Assembly: GCA_013153955.1 (NCBI GenBank)
Contig: JAADDM010000138.1
Location: forward strand, 1-7,492
Direction of reading: 5' to 3'
DNA: 7,492 bases
Source of the DNA: Gammaproteobacteria bacterium
GTDB lineage: Bacteria; Pseudomonadota; Gammaproteobacteria; Thiomicrospirales; Thiomicrospiraceae
This document shows, piece by piece, positions 1-6,908 of the stretch. The notes under the pieces are model-generated. The model saw only the letters and a list, made by a program, of their open reading frames with translations. It did no database searches and was not told where the DNA came from. The translations under genes and the position numbers were made by a program. Every line of letters begins with the position of its first letter. Positions within the stretch are counted from its first letter, which is position 1.

Positions 1-2449
1 GCATACGGTTTAAAGTAGCCAAGGTACTCTGTTCAGAGCGCGGATACTGAACACGTACTTCAATTTCATCCTCTGCATCGGTAAATATCTGTACCAATCG
101 CCCTGAAAAAGCATCTGATAACTGACGCCCCAGTGAAACATAGGTTAATCCAAGCGCCTTACCCTGTGGCGTTAACTGATAGATTAGCTGATCGCGACCA
201 TACGGCAGATCATCCCGTATCCCACTCACCCCGGCTATCTGGGTTAAAACCGCTTGAAGATCTAAAGAGGCTTGCTTAAGTAATAAAGGATCCGCTCCCG
301 ACAGTCTAATATCGACATCACTGCCCGGCGGCCCACTTCTGGGAGATTCAATCGTCAAGACATCCAGACCGGGTACAACGCCAGCTCGAGCTTGCCACTG
401 GGCGATAAACTCGGCATTACGTGTCTGGCGTTGATCAGGCTCGACCAGCTCTATGTTCACACCCGAAAAGTTTGGCCCCGTCTGCTTACTGGTTTTGTTG
501 TAGTGCACAGTCGCCACTTTGACAATCCCAGGCTCTAATGCTTGCTCTGTTTCACGCAGGGCTCGGTAGAGGTTTTCAGCATAACGAGCGGAAACCTCTG
601 ACGAAGTGCCTGCGACAAAACGGGCATCAGCATACAATTTGGTCGATTCCGGCGAGGGAAAGAAAACAAAGCCCAATCGCCCACCCGCCAACAGACCCAT
701 CACAAAGACCATCATTGCCAAAGTGGTTGCCAAGGTAATCGCGCGATGCGCTAGCACCCAGCGAACCACCGCTCTAAATTGATGATGACGCAAGTGATCA
801 ATGCCTTGGTCAAGACGGTAACGAATAGAGCCTTTCTCTGCTTTTTTAACCCCGCTTAGCGCATGGCGCAAGTGGCCCGGTAGAATCACAAAACTCTCAA
901 TCAGCGAGGCAAATATCACCGCGATAATGACCAATGGAATGGCAAACAAAATATTCCCCATCTCTCCGCCAATCATCATGAGCGGCAGAAACGCCCCGAC
1001 AGTGGTTAAGGAGGAGGCGACCACAGGACTAAACATTCTATGCGCTCCCCCCTCTGCCGACTGCAGTGCCCCTTCGCCTCGCTCATGATGAGAGAGCGCG
1101 TCTTCTCCCACCACAATCGCATCATCCACAATGATACCCAGCGCCATAATGAGTCCAAACATACTCACCATGTTGATACTGCCACCAGCGAGATAAATAA
1201 TCATTAAAGTCGCAGCAAATGAGACGGGAATACCCACTGCAACCCAAAAGGCAACACGACCATTCATAAAGAGATACAGAATCAATACCACTAAAATCAG
1301 TCCACTAATGCCGTTATTCACCAATAGCATAATGCGCTGATACACCAGCGACCAAGTCTCATCATAAACCTGTAAGCGCATTCCCTCAGGCAGGGTTGGT
1401 TCAGTCTCTTTGACCCAATCCATCAAGATTTTAGACGACACTAATGTATCACCACTCTCCGCTCTCAACAGCTGCATCTCAATGGCAGGAAAGCCATCGA
1501 CCATAATATAAGGGGCATCCTTTTTAGCACGACGCTCAACCGCCCCCAGCTCTCCAAGGGAGATGTTTTGATTACCCTCTACCACCAGCGACATCTGATC
1601 AAAGCCTTGCGCACTGCGCTTCTGCTCTAAAGCGCGTAAATCTCGTACGCTATCACTGTCACCCACTGAGCCGGCGGGGTAATCACTGCTCATGCCAGAA
1701 ACCTGGTTACCCACCGATTCTAATGAGAGATTAAATTGCTCAAGCCTGTTTTGTGACAGTTCCACCGACATCTCTTCAATCGGCAGACCTGTAAATTTAA
1801 TTTTATCAATCCCTCTATTAAGTAGGTCACGCTCAAATGCTCGCACCATGGTTCGCATCTCAGTTAATGAGCCTTTTTCACTCACCAACAACAACTTGGC
1901 AATGGATTCATAACGGACGATACGTTCGATAACAGGCGACCGCGCATCTTGCGGCAAGTTTCTCAACTCACTCATGCGCTGATTCACCTGATCAATCACC
2001 TCAATCATATTGGTGCCCTGCTTAAACTTTAGGGTAATCACCGAAATACCCAAAGAGGAGGTTGAGGTCATCTCATCCAAGCTATCAAGATTACGTAAAA
2101 CCCGTTCCGCAGGATTGGTAATGCTGCGTTCAACATCCTCGGCATTCGCCCCTGGCCAGACCACTCTTACCGAAGCATAATCAAGCTCAAAGGAGGGGAA
2201 AAACTGCACATTCAACTTCATCAAACCCACCGCGCCTGCCAGCAGCATAATAATCATTAACAGATTAGGGGCGACCTTATGGCGGGCGAACAGCCCAATT
2301 ATTCCACTGGATTTAAACGGTTTTTCATTAAGCTCAAAGTCATGGTCTATATCATGGTCAGGCTGAACAGTCTTAGCCGTGCTGTGCTCCCCATCAGCTC
2401 TCTCGTTATTAGTTGAGTGATTGATTATAGTCTTGGTTGGGTCACTCAT
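1..2449 (-). CDS. RND efflux pump inner-membrane permease subunit (AcrB-like), C-terminus cut by window edge
   Basis: This is the proton-driven inner-membrane component of a tripartite RND exporter. Its 816 visible residues compare with about 1030 in the AcrB family, so roughly the last fifth, including TM8-12, lies outside the window. Seen: TM1 at about residues 62-79, a following FFP and a WPGA motif at 98-101, a large periplasmic loop, TM2 at about 381-395, and TM4 carrying the adjacent aspartates D442-D443 in the VDDAIVVGED motif. These match the proton-relay pair D407/D408 of AcrB. TM7 lies near 570-592, followed by the second periplasmic loop. The frame is open throughout. The ATG overlaps the adaptor stop by 4 bases, with AGAGG 7 nt upstream (2457-2461), so translation is probably coupled. 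A hydrophilic N-terminal tail of about 48 residues is longer than in AcrB. The VDD motif points to the drug/amphiphile (HAE-like) branch rather than metal-exporting CzcA types. The substrate cannot be read from the sequence. Confidence 0.95.
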   Translation of the reverse strand, partial: MSDPTKTIINHSTNNERADGEHSTAKTVQPDHDIDHDFELNEKPFKSSGIIGLFARHKVAPNLLMIIMLLAGAVGLMKLNVQFFPSFELDYASVRVVWPGANAEDVERSITNPAERVLRNLDSLDEMTSTSSLGISVITLKFKQGTNMIEVIDQVNQRMSELRNLPQDARSPVIERIVRYESIAKLLLVSEKGSLTEMRTMVRAFERDLLNRGIDKIKFTGLPIEEMSVELSQNRLEQFNLSLESVGNQVSGMSSDYPAGSVGDSDSVRDLRALEQKRSAQGFDQMSLVVEGNQNISLGELGAVERRAKKDAPYIMVDGFPAIEMQLLRAESGDTLVSSKILMDWVKETEPTLPEGMRLQVYDETWSLVYQRIMLLVNNGISGLILVVLILYLFMNGRVAFWVAVGIPVSFAATLMIIYLAGGSINMVSMFGLIMALGIIVDDAIVVGEDALSHHERGEGALQSAEGGAHRMFSPVVASSLTTVGAFLPLMMIGGEMGNILFAIPLVIIAVIFASLIESFVILPGHLRHALSGVKKAEKGSIRYRLDQGIDHLRHHQFRAVVRWVLAHRAITLATTLAMMVFVMGLLAGGRLGFVFFPSPESTKLYADARFVAGTSSEVSARYAENLYRALRETEQALEPGIVKVATVHYNKTSKQTGPNFSGVNIELVEPDQRQTRNAEFIAQWQARAGVVPGLDVLTIESPRSGPPGSDVDIRLSGADPLLLKQASLDLQAVLTQIAGVSGIRDDLPYGRDQLIYQLTPQGKALGLTYVSLGRQLSDAFSGRLVQIFTDAEDEIEVRVQYPRSEQSTLATLNRM

Positions 2450-3729
2450 TCAGCAACCTCTTTAACTTTAAGGCCCGTCACAGCATTAGGGAGGTGGGTA
2501 ATTGAGATATGTGCGCCCGGCTCAAAATCGGGTTTAATTAAAGCCCAAAGCTGACCATTACGAGACACATCCCCCACGACTTGAACTTGATGCGCCACCA
2601 AACGCTCTGCCTCCACCAAGTAGACTCTATTTTGACCATAAAGCGCGCTATAAGGGATAGCCACAACCGACTCAACCCCTTGACCTTGCAGACTGATCTC
2701 CATTAAATCACCCGGACGTTTACCTAGCAGAGTGACCGGTAACGTGAAAAAAGCATCTAAACCACTGGTAGTCGCCTCTCCCGCCAATCGACTCAAGGTT
2801 AACGCGACTTTCTCACTCTGTCCCGCTTTATTCGAGCCCAATGATTCACTAAAGGTTGCCACAAGAGGTACTCCTGAGCGCATCGCCTGCTGTACCTTGG
2901 CCAGCGCAGTCACCGGCAACTTAGCACGCAACTCAAGCGAATCCAGACCATAGAAACTAATCAGTGGCGCGCCCATATTGACACGCGACCCCTCACTCAC
3001 AAACACCTTCGCTACTCGAACATCATAAGGGGCAACCAGCTGACCACGCTCAAAGTTTAACTTAGCAAGCGATAGTGCCGCTTGTGCCTTGGTTAAACGT
3101 GCAGCATTTTGCGCCCGCTTCAGGTGGTTTTCTTCAACAGCCAACTGCGCTCCCACCACTGAAAACTCCTGACGAACCAAGGCTTCATTCACCGCATCCA
3201 AATCTGATTGAGAAGCGAGATCTCTTTTAATCAACTGCTGAGTACGTCTAACCGTTGCCTGCTTTAACGCTTTTACTTTTGTCTCATATGCCAATCGCTT
3301 GGTATTGGCTTTATTCGCCAACTTTTGCAGCTTAACCTGAGCCTGCGCATCTGCAACATCGGCCTCAGCCTGTCGCAATGGAATTTGTAAATCCGCCAAG
3401 CTAATACTCACCAGCGGCTCGCCTTTAGCAACCACTTGCCCCTCTTTGACGGACACCCGTCCAATAACACCTGAAATAGGCGCTGCAGCCTGAACCAAAA
3501 CACTTGATTCAACTTTACCAAATAGCGTTTGTACCGGAGAGAGGCGCTCAAATTCAGCCGTTTGAACGTCCACAAGCCACACCTTCTCTTCAACTTCAAC
3601 GGGCGGTTGCTCAGGCTTTGTTTTTGACATATAAACAAACACGGCCACCGCCACCAAGATAATTAAAATGGGAATGGCAATCGCCTTTACACGCGTAAAG
3701 AGAGGGTGGGATGATAACGAAGTGGACAT
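2446..3729 (-). CDS. RND efflux periplasmic adaptor (membrane fusion protein)
   Basis: This 427-residue adaptor would link the RND permease to an outer-membrane channel. Seen: a short cytoplasmic N-terminus, one hydrophobic anchor at about residues 14-34 with no lipobox cysteine, a first lipoyl half near 78-110 (APISGVIGRVSVKEGQVV), a long alpha-helical hairpin at about 115-225, a second lipoyl half near 230-260, then beta-barrel and membrane-proximal domains. The hairpin tip contains R162-x3-L166-x6-S173, the R/L/S pattern known in AcrA and MacA for docking to TolC-type channels. I therefore infer a TolC-like partner, although none is encoded here. The ATG start has AAGGA at 3737-3741, 7 nt away. 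The stop overlaps the permease start (ATGA), so the two form an operon in the usual adaptor-permease order. Upstream cca appears to be closed off by a terminator, so the operon probably has its own promoter. Confidence 0.95.
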   Translation of the reverse strand: MSTSLSSHPLFTRVKAIAIPILIILVAVAVFVYMSKTKPEQPPVEVEEKVWLVDVQTAEFERLSPVQTLFGKVESSVLVQAAAPISGVIGRVSVKEGQVVAKGEPLVSISLADLQIPLRQAEADVADAQAQVKLQKLANKANTKRLAYETKVKALKQATVRRTQQLIKRDLASQSDLDAVNEALVRQEFSVVGAQLAVEENHLKRAQNAARLTKAQAALSLAKLNFERGQLVAPYDVRVAKVFVSEGSRVNMGAPLISFYGLDSLELRAKLPVTALAKVQQAMRSGVPLVATFSESLGSNKAGQSEKVALTLSRLAGEATTSGLDAFFTLPVTLLGKRPGDLMEISLQGQGVESVVAIPYSALYGQNRVYLVEAERLVAHQVQVVGDVSRNGQLWALIKPDFEPGAHISITHLPNAVTGLKVKEVAE

Positions 3730-3810
3730 GGTCTATTCCTTGTTTATAGACAAACGAAACAATGCCAAACCAAGATGAGACTGACTCACCAGAAAGGTCA
3801 TTGCCATAAA

Positions 3811-3897
3811 TAGGGTATTACTTTAAAACATAAGGGACTAAGCAACGCCAGCCGATACTCAATTTAAGATGATTTAAGCCAGCTTAGGGTATTTAAA
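3811..3897. repeat. Short direct repeats in the leader of the efflux operon
   Basis: The 9-mer TAGGGTATT occurs at 3811-3819 and again at 3885-3893. Within the same leader ATTTAAG occurs at 3862-3868 and 3872-3878, exactly 10 bp apart, and a further ATTTAA starts at 3891. A small inverted repeat, TAAGC-CA-GCTTA, covers 3875-3886. The roughly helical phasing could reflect a regulator site for the efflux operon, but AT-rich spacers produce such repeats by chance. I see no convincing -35/-10 pair in 3730-3917. The best -10-like hexamer, TATAAA on the minus strand at 3743-3748, would start transcription inside or past the adaptor's ribosome site. Confidence 0.3.
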
Positions 3898-3917
3898 CAG
3901 GCTTTATCTCACGTATT

Positions 3918-3944
3918 AAAAAGGGCTACGACACTACTGTCGTA
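3918..3944 (-). terminator. Probable intrinsic terminator after cca
   Basis: Read on the minus strand just past the cca stop, a perfect 7-bp stem (TACGACA/TGTCGTA) with a 4-nt loop at 3927-3944 is followed, after a GCCC spacer, by five T residues (3918-3922). The stem is short and the T-tract sits 4 nt away, so it may be only partly efficient. Its place directly after cca and before the efflux operon supports the call. Confidence 0.55.
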
Positions 3945-3950
3945 TAAAAT

Positions 3951-5204
3951 TTAGGCCGAACAACCCCTTAAAAACTCATTGATTAACCGAACTTGAGCTT
4001 GCTCAATTGCGACAGCGATTTCAGCCCCTTGAAACCCTTGCTGAATAATCGCTTGATTATCCACTTGGCTCGCCGCTTCTAACACCGATAACCAAAAAGC
4101 CTTTTGGGGATAGGCGCGCGCTTCAAACCCTAAACGCCCTTTTGCATCTGCTTCACACGCAGTCAGTATCGCCTTAAATCCCGAGGCATCTTTCAGAGCG
4201 CCACAGCCTTTTAAGACCTTTAAATAGGTTTTTGATTTCAGGTAAGGCAGGCCTTCTGAGTCGAGCCCCTGATGAATCAAACCATGCCATTCAGTCACTC
4301 TTTGCGCTTGCTGCTGCCATTTCTTAGGCACGCGATACGCTTTACACAGGGCGTTAACTAATGGAACACCTGCCGCTTCATGACCATGATGCTTTGGCCA
4401 AAGGGCTTTGGGGGTAATGCCCTTGCCTAAATCATGCATTAAGGCTGAAAAGCGAATCATCGGATCATCAGATAACTTAGCCGCGGCATCCAACACCATC
4501 ATCGTATGCACCCATACATCCCCTTCAGGGTGATGTTTTTCCGGTTGTGTCACACCGTGTAGCGCATAGAGTTCAGGCCATAAAACAGCCACGCCGCCCA
4601 CGCTGTCTAACACTTCAAAAAAGACACTTGGACGCGCGGTGTTCAGTGCCTTAACCAGCTCCTGCCACACCCGTTCAGGCGTCAAATCTGACAGCTCCCC
4701 TTTGGCGACCATCGCTTGCATCAGCACTTGAGTCTCCTCTGCCAGCGTAAAGCCAAAGGGGGCAAGCTTTGCCGCAAAGCGCGCGACTCTTAGAATTCTT
4801 AAAGGGTCCTCTGAAAAAGCTTCTGAAACATGGCGAAGGCGCTTATTCTCTAAATCCTCTCGTCCACCATACGGATCAAATAACTCACCGGATGGCAGTT
4901 GCGCCATCGCATTGATGGTTAAATCACGGCGAACCAGATCCTCTTCAAGCGTCACACTTGGATCCGCAAACACCTCAAACCCATGATAGCCCACACCGGC
5001 TTTACGCTCAGTACGCGCCAGCGCATACTCCTCCTTGGTTTCAGGGTGTAAAAAAACGGGAAAATCCTTACCGACCTGCTGATAGCCATCCGCCAGCATC
5101 TGTTCGGAGGTTGAACCGACCACCACCCAATCACGGTCATAGATAGGAATCCCTAACAGTCCATCTCTAACCGCGCCGCCTACCAAATAGATATCTAAAG
5201 CCAA
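3951..5204 (-). CDS. cca: Multifunctional CCA protein: tRNA nucleotidyltransferase with HD phosphohydrolase domain
   Basis: Adds or repairs the 3' CCA end of tRNAs in the cytoplasm, using CTP and ATP without a template. In the E. coli family the C-terminal HD domain also has phosphatase and 2',3'-cyclic phosphodiesterase activity. Seen, with numbering from the TTG at 5204 (417 residues; E. coli 412): LVGGAVRD at 7-14, catalytic D23-R-D25, RRD at 92-94, EDPLRILRVARF at 132-143, ERVW at 177-180, and HDLGKG at 257-262 carrying the HD pair H257-D258. The sequence matches E. coli Cca closely along its length. The frame extends to an upstream TTG at 5225, but that codon lies in the T-tract of a terminator. 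The TTG at 5204 has AAGGA 7 nt upstream (5212-5216) and gives MALDIYLVGG, the family's usual beginning. It lies 89 bp downstream of the SDR-like gene. Its own promoter is not obvious. Confidence 0.96.
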   Translation of the reverse strand: MALDIYLVGGAVRDGLLGIPIYDRDWVVVGSTSEQMLADGYQQVGKDFPVFLHPETKEEYALARTERKAGVGYHGFEVFADPSVTLEEDLVRRDLTINAMAQLPSGELFDPYGGREDLENKRLRHVSEAFSEDPLRILRVARFAAKLAPFGFTLAEETQVLMQAMVAKGELSDLTPERVWQELVKALNTARPSVFFEVLDSVGGVAVLWPELYALHGVTQPEKHHPEGDVWVHTMMVLDAAAKLSDDPMIRFSALMHDLGKGITPKALWPKHHGHEAAGVPLVNALCKAYRVPKKWQQQAQRVTEWHGLIHQGLDSEGLPYLKSKTYLKVLKGCGALKDASGFKAILTACEADAKGRLGFEARAYPQKAFWLSVLEAASQVDNQAIIQQGFQGAEIAVAIEQAQVRLINEFLRGCSA

Positions 5205-5211
5205 AACCGTA

Positions 5212-5216
5212 TCCTT
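5212..5216 (-). promoter_or_regulatory. Ribosome binding site deciding the cca start
   Basis: AAGGA on the minus strand is followed by 7 nt and then TTG at 5204-5202. The same 7-nt spacing is seen at the adaptor, permease, YcgL and superoxide dismutase genes. The competing TTG at 5225 has only terminator hairpin sequence upstream, so this site favours the shorter protein. Confidence 0.75.
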
Positions 5217-5223
5217 TTTAAAC

Positions 5224-5249
5224 AAAAAAGCCGTCTATTAAAGACGGCT
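5224..5249 (-). terminator. Intrinsic terminator after the SDR-like gene
   Basis: On the minus strand, AGCCGTCT and AGACGGCT form a perfect 8-bp GC-rich stem (arms 5242-5249 and 5229-5236) around a 5-nt loop. A run of six T residues (5229-5224, the first within the stem) follows. It lies 45 bp past the SDR-like stop at 5294 and 20 bp before the cca start at 5204. It should end the upstream transcript, which makes the source of cca transcription unclear. Confidence 0.85.
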
Positions 5250-5293
5250 CTATCTAACATTACACTCATTTAAGTACCGATTTAACGAACACC

Positions 5294-6265
5294 TTAAACC
5301 AGTTCGCTGGCATCACGCCCAGCTTCTTTACGATAGTAATTATAACGCTCACGAATGTGATGAGGTGCAACATAAGTTGAAATAACCCACTCCAAACCAC
5401 TCGGTGCAAAGCCAAACTGTGAAGAGAAGTCTGATTCAGAAATCATATCGTTTTTTAACATAAACAGCTGAGAAGAGGAGACTGAAGCAACCGGTGCTAA
5501 TCCGCCTAGCTTAGCCATGATATTGGCATTTAAACGACACATTGGAAACACAATCGCTTCCTTTTGCATAAGTCCCGCCACAAGCTCGCCTAGTGACTTC
5601 AAGCTCATACGCTCTTCACCCGCCACATCTAGCTTCTCGCCAAAAGTGTCAGGGTTACGAATGGTACTCACCAAAGCCTGTGCAAAATCTTTGACCCAAA
5701 GCGGCTGAACAACTGTATTAGACTGTGCCACCATTAACAGAGGCATTCTATTTAACTGCTTTGCAAAACGGGTTGTTGTATCATCATTCTCACCAATCAA
5801 CAGGCTCGGCTTTAGAATAGTCACATCAGCATTCACGACACCATGCATCATGGTATCCACCTCAGCCAACAGCCCCAACCAATCACTATTAGGCGCATCA
5901 GATGAAGCTCCCATCTGTGACAGACTGATAACACGTTTAACGCCCGCGCGCTCTGCGGCCGATTTAATCTTTTGAGTGACATGAGACAACACATCTTGTT
6001 CAATCATCTCTGTACCGGTTGAACGATCAGGTGTTAGGTTAATTAAGATATCAGCACCAGCAACTGCCGCCGCTAATTCAACTTCATTATCAAAATCCGT
6101 TAAGGTCGTCACAGTCGTATTAGGATACAGTGCAAAATCACGGTAACGCTCAGGTCGTCTTACCACAAAGGCAATCTCATACCCTGCATTAGACAAGGCA
6201 TTTACAACCTCTCTACCGATAAATCCTGTTCCACCAAATACACTTACTTTATTGCCTAATATCAC
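5294..6265 (-). CDS. Atypical SDR-family NAD(P)-binding protein (complex I NDUFA9-like)
   Basis: An extended-type Rossmann-fold protein of 323 residues. Seen: the dinucleotide-binding motif GGTGFIG at residues 11-17 after a first beta strand, an RRPERYRDF stretch at 36-44, ADILINL at 71-77, and VKRVISLSQMG at 109-119. Where active SDRs carry YxxxK, this one has W129 and L133, so classical dehydrogenase or epimerase chemistry is unlikely. Such proteins are usually annotated as NAD(P)H-binding or NDUFA9-like, and their bacterial role is poorly defined. The frame is open back to a GTG at 6340. I prefer the GTG at 6265: the Rossmann strand then begins at residue 6 as in relatives, a weak GGA (6273-6275) sits 7 nt upstream, and a promoter candidate lies between the two starts. 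TTG at 6277 is another option. The gene ends before a strong terminator and is divergent from the YcgL gene. Confidence 0.85.
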   Translation of the reverse strand: MILGNKVSVFGGTGFIGREVVNALSNAGYEIAFVVRRPERYRDFALYPNTTVTTLTDFDNEVELAAAVAGADILINLTPDRSTGTEMIEQDVLSHVTQKIKSAAERAGVKRVISLSQMGASSDAPNSDWLGLLAEVDTMMHGVVNADVTILKPSLLIGENDDTTTRFAKQLNRMPLLMVAQSNTVVQPLWVKDFAQALVSTIRNPDTFGEKLDVAGEERMSLKSLGELVAGLMQKEAIVFPMCRLNANIMAKLGGLAPVASVSSSQLFMLKNDMISESDFSSQFGFAPSGLEWVISTYVAPHHIRERYNYYRKEAGRDASELV

Positions 6266-6299
6266 GTAATAATCCAATAATTTTATTTCTAATCCGAAA

Positions 6300-6328
6300 A
6301 GAATAAGGAAATGATGATGCGGGGTCAA
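6300..6328 (-). promoter_or_regulatory. Candidate sigma70 promoter for the SDR-like gene
   Basis: On the minus strand TTGACC (6328-6323, five of six consensus bases) is separated by exactly 17 nt from TATTCT (6305-6300, four of six). Transcription would begin near 6293, giving a leader of about 28 nt before the GTG at 6265. This supports that start over the GTG at 6340. Confidence 0.4.
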
Positions 6329-6357
6329 GTTTTTCAGCACTTTTATCCACTCATCAA

Positions 6358-6384
6358 GCCATGAAAAAGCTATTTTTTCATGGC
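6358..6384. repeat. Perfect 11-bp inverted repeat in the divergent promoter region
   Basis: GCCATGAAAAA (6358-6368) is repeated in inverted orientation as TTTTTCATGGC (6374-6384), with 5 nt between the arms. It lies between the two outward-facing promoter candidates, about 30 bp upstream of the minus-strand -35 and about 33 bp upstream of the plus-strand extended -10. No T-tract follows on either strand beyond the stem, and neither gene points into it, so a terminator is unlikely. An operator for a dimeric regulator is possible, but no regulator gene is seen nearby. Confidence 0.6.
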
Positions 6385-6416
6385 CTGTGCCTTGTAACCT
6401 CTTTATGATGCATCTT

Positions 6417-6425
6417 TGTTATAAT
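6417..6425 (+). promoter_or_regulatory. Extended -10 promoter for the YcgL gene
   Basis: TGTTATAAT contains a perfect extended TGn element and a perfect TATAAT hexamer (6420-6425). The -35 region around 6397-6402 is poor, which is typical of extended -10 promoters. Transcription would start near 6432, about 20 nt before the ATG at 6453. It would exclude the longer frame that opens at 6387. Confidence 0.7.
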
Positions 6426-6452
6426 GAGCCAAAATTATCAGAGAGAATCAAA

Positions 6453-6749
6453 ATGACACCCATTATGGTATCGGCTTACAAAAGCCCAAAAAAAGAATCC
6501 CTTTATTTATTTGTCCCTAAAGACAAAGGCATTGATGACCTTCCAAACGAGTTACTCGTTATGTTTGGCGAACCGACCCACGTCATCGACTTTGACCTAA
6601 CGCCTGATCGTAAAATGGCCCGTGGAGATGCCGCTACTATTTATGAAGCGATGCAGACCAAAGGCTTTTTTATGCAGATGCCGCCTACCGAAATTGAAAA
6701 AATGGGCAACATGGCGCCTCCTCCAGAGCGCCTAGACAATATCTTTTAA
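6453..6749 (+). CDS. ycgL: YcgL-domain (DUF709) small protein
   Basis: A 98-residue soluble protein recognisable as a YcgL-domain member. The pattern is an N-terminal strand followed by YKSPKKESLYLFV, then LPNELLVMFGEP, and a C-terminal GFFMQMPP segment. These parallel the E. coli YcgL regions around YRSSKRDQTYLYV, VPEELMKGFGQP and GYYLQLPPP. The biochemical function of the family is not known to me. The open frame extends 22 codons upstream to 6387, but a consensus extended -10 promoter lies inside that extension. The ATG at 6453 has GAGAG at 6441-6445, 7 nt upstream, and gives the normal family length. There is no signal peptide or membrane segment. A long hairpin follows the stop, so the gene is probably transcribed alone. 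Confidence 0.93.
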   Translation: MTPIMVSAYKSPKKESLYLFVPKDKGIDDLPNELLVMFGEPTHVIDFDLTPDRKMARGDAATIYEAMQTKGFFMQMPPTEIEKMGNMAPPPERLDNIF

Positions 6750-6756
6750 CACTACC

Positions 6757-6793
6757 CGAGCTGAATTTAACCTCGACAGGTTAATTCAGCTCG
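6757..6793 (+). terminator. Long hairpin after the YcgL gene, without a T-tract
   Basis: The arms starting CGAGCTGAATT and ending AATTCAGCTCG pair outside. After a single bulged T they continue with AACCT/AGGTT around a CGAC tetraloop, giving about 16 base pairs. It begins 8 nt after the stop codon. No run of T follows (the next bases are AACAGCAGCC), so it is not a standard intrinsic terminator. It may protect the mRNA 3' end, assist factor-dependent termination, or act as a weak terminator. Confidence 0.5.
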
Positions 6794-6844
6794 AACAGCA
6801 GCCCCTCTTGACTAACATCGTCTCCGTTTAGCATACATTTCTGC

Positions 6845-6873
6845 TTTCACAACGCCCCAATTATCGCTACAAT
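6845..6873 (+). promoter_or_regulatory. Weak promoter candidate for superoxide dismutase
   Basis: TACAAT at 6868-6873 matches five of six -10 bases and would start transcription near 6880, leaving a leader of about 28 nt with the AAGGAG site. The -35 side is poor: CTTTCA at 18-nt spacing matches three of six. A second possibility is TTGACT at 6808-6813, but its best -10 (TACATT, 6834-6839) is 20 nt away. I could not recognise a clear Fur or SoxR site. Confidence 0.35.
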
Positions 6874-6908
6874 ATTCCCTTTCATTTCAGCCTTTAAGGA
6901 GCACCACC

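Noticed and set aside
1692..1913. Open frame on the plus strand inside the permease gene
   Set aside because: It is a shadow of the permease reading frame with no family resemblance.
5205..5225. Upstream TTG start for cca adding seven residues
   Set aside because: The codon lies in the T-tract of an intrinsic terminator, and the better ribosome site serves the TTG at 5204.
6266..6340. Extra 25 codons at the N-terminus of the SDR-like gene from the GTG at 6340
   Set aside because: The extension is not part of the Rossmann fold, contains a promoter candidate, and has poor ribosome-site spacing. It cannot be fully excluded.
6361..6408. Possible 15-codon peptide starting ATGAAAAAGCTA, resembling a signal peptide beginning
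   Set aside because: No ribosome site precedes it, it lies inside the inverted repeat, and the likely transcription start is downstream of it.
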